A stretch of 64,000 nt of DNA, from assembly GCA_963675185.2 (NCBI GenBank), contig CAXXOH010000003.1, positions 62,001 to 126,000 on the forward strand, written 5' to 3'. Below are positions 59,969 to 64,000 of the stretch, piece by piece (position 1 is the stretch's first letter; every line of letters begins with the position of its first letter). Origin of the DNA: Ilyobacter_A sp963675185 (GTDB lineage Bacteria; Fusobacteriota; Fusobacteriia; Fusobacteriales; Fusobacteriaceae). Position numbers and translations under genes: made by a program. The notes beneath the pieces were generated by a model. It did no database searches, was not told the DNA's origin, and saw only the letters and a list, made by a program, of their open reading frames with translations.

Positions 59969-60343
59969 ATGACCATACCAGAAAATATCGATCAGCTGTT
60001 TGAGAAATTTGAAAATTTTATTAAGAACAAAACCGTTATCGGAGAGCCGTTTCAGATAGGGGACATCACTTTAATCCCTACGCTTTCTATATCCTTTGGG
60101 CTTGGAACAGGCATTGAAGAGGGAACAAACCAAAAAAAAGGGCAGCAGAATAGTGGTGGGGCAGGTATGGGAGGCCGCGTACTGCCAATTGCCATGATCG
60201 TTATTAAAAACGGCGAAATCAGTATTCTTCCAATCAAGCAAAATACCGGACTGGATAAACTTATCGAAATGGTCCCAGACCTAATGGATAAGATTAAAGA
60301 TATTGCCCCTGATAGTTTTAAGAAAGAAAAGGAAAAAGAGTAA
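59969..60343 (+). CDS. GerW/YtfJ family protein
   Basis: 124 residues. It has the family order: N-terminal helix, VIGEPFQIGDITLIPTLSISFGLGTG, a Gly-rich middle (GGAGMGGRVLPIAMIVIKNG) and ISILPIKQ. In spore formers GerW is needed for germination, but relatives occur in non-sporulating bacteria. It follows the DUF2953 gene by 23 bases with AGGGAGG before the ATG. Confidence 0.87.
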   Translation: MTIPENIDQLFEKFENFIKNKTVIGEPFQIGDITLIPTLSISFGLGTGIEEGTNQKKGQQNSGGAGMGGRVLPIAMIVIKNGEISILPIKQNTGLDKLIEMVPDLMDKIKDIAPDSFKKEKEKE

Positions 60344-60450
60344 ATTAATAATCACAGCCCCCATTATTTAATAATAAAAACGGAGTGCTTTGTTTCTAAT
60401 GAAAATTATCTATCTTTTGTTGGATGAGAAATGAAAAACAATTGAAAATC

Positions 60451-60488
60451 TAGACCCAAAAGTAAAATCACTTTTGGGTCTATTTATT
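60451..60488 (+). terminator. Terminator after the YtfJ gene
   Basis: TAGACCCAAAAGT (60451-60463) pairs perfectly with ACTTTTGGGTCTA (60470-60482), followed by TTTATTTTT. The rest of the 60344-60648 gap shows no gene. Confidence 0.88.
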
Positions 60489-60648
60489 TTTAAAGTATGC
60501 TTCTCTACCGATATCAGCTGGTAACCCGACTCAGGATAAAAAAGGAAAATCCTATAAATTTTATATAAATTAATGAATAATCAAAAACAAAATCCAACAG
60601 TCCCAGTCTTAAAAATGGCCGTATAAAAATAATTTTGGAGGAATATTT

Positions 60649-61620
60649 ATGAAAGCTGTTTTTTATACAAAATACGGGTCGCCAGATGTTCTGCAGGTCA
60701 AAGAGGTAGAAAAACCCACCCCCAAGGACAATGAGGTCCTCATAAAAATACATGCAACAACCGTAAATCGTACCGACTGCGGATTTAGAAAACCTGAATA
60801 TCTTATTGTCCGGTTTTTCAGTGGGTTCTTTAAACCCAAAAAAAACATATTGGGCAGTGAACTGGCTGGAGAGATTGAAGCAATCGGCAAAGATGTGAAA
60901 TCGTTTAAAGTTGGTGACAAAGTTTTCGGGTTAAGCACTGTAAACTTTGGCGCACATGCCGAGTACATCTGCATACCAGAAAATGGGTCGATCACAACAA
61001 TGCCGGCCAATATACCCTACGAAGAGGCTGCCGCCATCTGTGACGGACTCATGCTGGCGATTAACTACATCAGTAAGATAGATTTTACGAGTAAACAAAA
61101 TATCCTGATAAACGGCGCTTCGGGATCTATTGGTTCCGCATGTGTGCAGCTTGCTAAATACTATGGCGCAAAAATTACGGCGGTATGCGACACTAAAAAT
61201 TTAGAATTAATGAAATCTCTTGGTGCCGAAAAAGTGATAGACTACACAAAAGACGATTTCACAAAAGATGAGCAGATGTATGATATAGCTATCGATGCTG
61301 TGGGCAAAAGTTCGTTTTTTCGTTGTAGAAAGCTGCTGAATCCAGGAGGGGTATACTTCTCAACTGAGCTTGGGTTTTTAGCTCAGAATGTTTTTTTAGC
61401 TCTGCTGTCCCCTATCATCGGCAGTAAAAAAGTGGAGTTCCCGCTCCCAAAAGACAGCAAGGAAAATATAGTTTTTTTTAAAGAACTTATAGAGGCTGGA
61501 AATTATAGGGCTGTTATCGATAGGTGTTATCCCTTAGAACAAATCGTCGAGGCCACTAGGTACGTGGAGAGCGGCCAAAAAACTGGAAACGTGGTAATAA
61601 CTGTGAGACATGATAACTAA
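60649..61620 (+). CDS. Zinc-independent alcohol dehydrogenase / quinone reductase-like oxidoreductase
   Basis: 323 residues. MDR superfamily: N-terminal GroES-like domain (MKAVFYTKYGSPDVLQVKEV...HATTVNRTDCGFR) and NADPH-binding domain with INGASGSIGSACVQLAKYYGA and the CDTKNLELMKSLGAEKVIDYT segment. It lacks the structural-zinc Cys set, as in quinone oxidoreductases. TTGGAGG precedes the ATG. Confidence 0.92.
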   Translation: MKAVFYTKYGSPDVLQVKEVEKPTPKDNEVLIKIHATTVNRTDCGFRKPEYLIVRFFSGFFKPKKNILGSELAGEIEAIGKDVKSFKVGDKVFGLSTVNFGAHAEYICIPENGSITTMPANIPYEEAAAICDGLMLAINYISKIDFTSKQNILINGASGSIGSACVQLAKYYGAKITAVCDTKNLELMKSLGAEKVIDYTKDDFTKDEQMYDIAIDAVGKSSFFRCRKLLNPGGVYFSTELGFLAQNVFLALLSPIIGSKKVEFPLPKDSKENIVFFKELIEAGNYRAVIDRCYPLEQIVEATRYVESGQKTGNVVITVRHDN

Positions 61621-61671
61621 GTCTGACTAGGCAATTGTATAGAAGAATATAGATTAAGAAAGGAAAAAAAG

Positions 61672-61851
61672 ATGGATAAAAGGATGAAAGACAATTCAAC
61701 AGTTGGAGGAGTAATATTTGTAGGGTGCATGTTTATTGGATTAGGATTAGGGATGTTATACAACAAAACTGCAGTGGGAGTTATATTAGGATTGGGGGTT
61801 GGTTTTATCGCCATGGGTGCAATAAGGGCTTTTTCCAGGAAAAATGATTAG
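61672..61851 (+). CDS. Small membrane protein
   Basis: 59 residues with two Gly-rich membrane helices (VGGVIFVGCMFIGLGLGML and GVILGLGVGFIAMGAI) separated by a short NKTA turn, and a basic RAFSRKND tail. Not recognised beyond this hairpin layout. AAGAAAGGA precedes the ATG. It lies between the oxidoreductase and DUF4386 genes in the same direction, likely in one transcript. Confidence 0.65.
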   Translation: MDKRMKDNSTVGGVIFVGCMFIGLGLGMLYNKTAVGVILGLGVGFIAMGAIRAFSRKND

Positions 61852-61872
61852 CCTGACAAGGAGATAAATATT

Positions 61873-62565
61873 ATGAATCCAAATAAAAAGATAGCAAGAG
61901 TTTCAGGGATTATGTACTTAATTATCATAGTATGCGCCGGGTTCAGCGAGGGCTATGTCCGCTCCACTCTAATCTTACCCGGAGATGCAGCAGCAACAGC
62001 CAACAACATTGCCGATTCACAGTGGCTGTTCCGTCTGGGTTTTGTCAGCGACTTAATCGCATTTATGAGTGACCTGGCGGTGGCCGTACTTTTTTACGTA
62101 TTGCTCAAGCCGGTTAGCAAAACTCTCTCTCTGGTCGCTGCATCTTTTAGGCTGGTGGCTCATCCAGCGATTGCTAGCATCAACTTGCTCAACCATTATG
62201 CCGCCCTGCTTCTTTTAAGCGGTGCTGACTACTTAAAAGTATTTGAGACAGACCAGCTGCACGCCCTGGTGCTGCTGTTTCTCAATGCTCATAAATACGG
62301 ATATCTTATTGTCGGGGCTTTTTTCGGCATCCACTGTTTTCTTCTTGGATACCTAATTTTCAAGTCTGACCTTTTCCCAAGCATTTTGGGAATATTGTTG
62401 GTGTTTGCCTCTTTAGGATATCTGACGGAAAGTTTTGAGAATTTTCTTTTCCCGAGTTACGAGGGGTTATTTGCCTGGATTGTTGCCATACCGGCGATTA
62501 TTGCGGAACTGTCCCTCTGCTTGTGGCTCTTGTTGAAGGGTGTAAAAACACAAGTGATGCTTTAG
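61873..62565 (+). CDS. DUF4386 family membrane protein
   Basis: 230 residues with six likely membrane helices and the family words KKIARVSGIMYLIIIVCAGFSEG and SFRLVAHPAIASINLLNHYAALLLL. DUF4386 proteins have no known function. AAGGAG precedes the ATG. The G+C content is higher than in its neighbours, which may mean a different origin. Confidence 0.85.
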   Translation: MNPNKKIARVSGIMYLIIIVCAGFSEGYVRSTLILPGDAAATANNIADSQWLFRLGFVSDLIAFMSDLAVAVLFYVLLKPVSKTLSLVAASFRLVAHPAIASINLLNHYAALLLLSGADYLKVFETDQLHALVLLFLNAHKYGYLIVGAFFGIHCFLLGYLIFKSDLFPSILGILLVFASLGYLTESFENFLFPSYEGLFAWIVAIPAIIAELSLCLWLLLKGVKTQVML

Positions 62566-62598
62566 CTGCACGGCAATGCTTTTTCATGTTCAAATTTT

Positions 62599-62639
62599 GA
62601 TGCCGTTTTACAGAGACAATGCCTCTGTAAAACGGCATC
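62599..62639. terminator. Long hairpin terminator between convergent genes
   Basis: GATGCCGTTTTACAGAG (62599-62615) pairs perfectly with CTCTGTAAAACGGCATC (62623-62639): 17 bp over a seven-base loop. Confidence 0.85.
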
Positions 62640-62664
62640 ATGTTTAATTCAAATTATTCTACTG

Positions 62665-63768
62665 TTATTCTTCTAATTTCTTCCATCTGTCTTTTAATTT
62701 TTCCATGATTGCCGGGAGAGTTGTGTACTCCATCTCGTCCATAGGCAAACGATGTGGCTCAAATGGACCATGGCGCCTCAGTTGGTTGGCCATGGTATTG
62801 CACATTTGTCTGGATTCGTCAAAAGCGGGATCATCAAACATATCACGCGGACCGACTAAGTGACCATTAGAAATCTGGAAGCCCAGGGCGATCACCCGTG
62901 GAGGACCGTCAAATCTGCTTGGTGTTGCTTTTTCAACTGGTACTGGCATAAGTGGTCCATGATGTGATCCACGCATCCATCCTTCAACAATGTGTGGCAT
63001 TGTATAAGGCTCCAGCACTTCCCCTACTGCAGGGAAATTTTTCTGGCATCTAACAATACATACCGGATCGTCTTTTCCTACATATTTGCCGGCAATAAGA
63101 GATAGTCTCTGGGTAGATGTTACTGCAGCAATTTCCCCATTTTTTCCAAAAACACTTTTTATCATATAACGTCCCGGCGCACCAATAAATACAAGCAAAT
63201 CATAAATCTCTTCAGGTGCATGGAAAAATATGCCTTTCTTTTCTTTTACATCTTGAACCTCAAACTGAAAACCGTCATGCATTCCTGGGGCAATAACCAG
63301 ACCAATTGTATTAAAAGGATCTGCAAAGGTCTTGTAAAGAGGCAAGTTCCAGGCGCCAGAAGAGGTTTTGTCAGCCATAAAAATGATCACCGGTTCTGAT
63401 TCTCTCTCTTCAAACTCCATCTCGGCAACTCCTGGCCCCATTCCTTTGACATTACCTGAAAAGGAGTCTGATAGAAGATCTTGGCCGGCTCCATAAAGCT
63501 TGAGTTCTCGGGCAACATCCGTACACGCTTCAAAGATATCCCACGACATATGATGAATATCCGTATTATCAACCCCTTTTAGATGTGTCATGATTAACTC
63601 CAGATCATCTCCACAGGAAGTAACATGAAAATCAATAATTAATCCATCCTTTTTCGCCACTTCCAAAAGCTCCTTTGCTTTTGCAATTAAATCAGGGTGC
63701 ATGGCAGAGTGGCCCACATAACCGCCTACATCTGCCTTAATTACGCTTAATGTAATTTTCTTCCCCAT
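62665..63768 (-). CDS. Class V fructose-1,6-bisphosphate aldolase/phosphatase
   Basis: About 367 residues. The text TLSVIKADVGGYVGHSAMHPDL at the N-terminus, HLKGVDNTDIHHM, GAGQDLLSDSFSGNVKGMGPGVAEMEF and GSHHGPLMPVP matches the archaeal-type bifunctional FBPA/P enzyme, with Asp/His metal ligands present and the Schiff-base Lys and Tyr regions visible. It makes fructose-6-phosphate in gluconeogenesis. ATG 63768 is chosen nine bases after GGAG; an ATG at 63774 is also possible. The 63775-64000 stretch is A+T rich with no gene seen. Confidence 0.95.
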   Translation of the reverse strand: MGKKITLSVIKADVGGYVGHSAMHPDLIAKAKELLEVAKKDGLIIDFHVTSCGDDLELIMTHLKGVDNTDIHHMSWDIFEACTDVARELKLYGAGQDLLSDSFSGNVKGMGPGVAEMEFEERESEPVIIFMADKTSSGAWNLPLYKTFADPFNTIGLVIAPGMHDGFQFEVQDVKEKKGIFFHAPEEIYDLLVFIGAPGRYMIKSVFGKNGEIAAVTSTQRLSLIAGKYVGKDDPVCIVRCQKNFPAVGEVLEPYTMPHIVEGWMRGSHHGPLMPVPVEKATPSRFDGPPRVIALGFQISNGHLVGPRDMFDDPAFDESRQMCNTMANQLRRHGPFEPHRLPMDEMEYTTLPAIMEKLKDRWKKLEE

Positions 63769-64000
63769 ACCCATCCTCTCCTTTATCGATTATTTATGTC
63801 CTAGCATATATAACTATACTGCCTTAATTCTTTGAAGAAATACACCAATAAGTATGCTCGATTATATAATCGTAGCATAGATAAAAAATCAAAGAAATCA
63901 TATCCCTGTACAATATATAATTTAGTGTAAATTCAATTTTATCCTTTTAGTTATTTTTACAAAAATTATGTTATAGCATAGATCGTATATTTTTTGAAAG

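Noticed and set aside
1..64000. tRNA or rRNA genes
   Set aside because: No cloverleaf with a TTCGA-type T arm and no rRNA-like stretch was recognised by eye; a tRNAscan run would be decisive.

Overview
The window looks like a chromosomal stretch of a low-GC, Gram-negative-type (diderm) anaerobe. The best guess is a member of Fusobacteriota of the Ilyobacter/Propionigenium kind. Support comes from A+T-rich DNA with strong AGGAGG-type ribosome binding sites, outer-membrane beta-barrel proteins next to clostridia-like metabolic genes, an [FeFe]-hydrogenase fused to NADH-dehydrogenase-like subunits, and a two-subunit ferredoxin:NADP oxidoreductase. The taxonomic call is inference; there is no rRNA or tRNA gene here to anchor it. 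No CRISPR array was seen.

Layout. 1-9.9 kb holds small housekeeping and membrane genes: YitT-family tail, Nudix, alpha/beta hydrolase, LapA and DUF502 membrane proteins, cold-shock protein, outer-membrane barrel, MscS channel, CorA, BaiN-type flavoprotein and an MBL hydrolase. 9.9-14.2 kb is a three-gene operon for a trimeric NADH-linked [FeFe]-hydrogenase. 14.3-17.7 kb is an ABC importer operon (lipoprotein, permease, ATPase) whose leader ends in an intrinsic terminator and which lies directly downstream of a HutP-family RNA-binding regulator gene. 17.7-22 kb has small genes and two copies of a long dispersed foldback repeat. 22.3-27.1 kb is a five-gene envelope operon (barrel, ABC ATPase, two FtsX/MacB-like permeases, LolA-like protein). 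27.2-29.5 kb encodes an NfnAB-like pair, 29.9 kb an exported MsrA, 30.8-34.6 kb threonine synthase, homoserine kinase and aspartokinase, and 34.6-38.7 kb SbcC and SbcD.

Accessory region, 39.5-58.6 kb. A tyrosine recombinase is followed by a string of unrelated genes in one orientation: a LamG protein with Bacteroidota features, a reverse transcriptase with a SLATT membrane effector, a radical-SAM/phosphoribosyltransferase/Nudix set, a QueG-like protein, a methyltransferase, a Cdd1-like protein and others. Most are separated by imperfect inverted repeats that look like integron attC sites and end in GTTA-type cores, several of them in a shared CCGTTAGnTGACATT word. The recombinase lacks the insertion typical of IntI, so this is either an integron-like system run by a different recombinase or a cluster of attC sites beside an unrelated one. 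An IS3-family element lies inside the region, along with a decayed Nudix gene, an NYN-LOTUS protein, a GNAT and a lipocalin.

58.8-64 kb carries clostridia-like genes (a broken SnoaL-like gene, a DUF2953/YtfJ pair, a quinone-reductase-like oxidoreductase, small membrane proteins) and a class V fructose-1,6-bisphosphate aldolase/phosphatase.

The strongest leads are the RT-SLATT cassette with a structured, possibly noncoding RNA directly upstream; the cassette array itself; the HutP gene next to an attenuator-like leader; and the four-copy foldback repeat.
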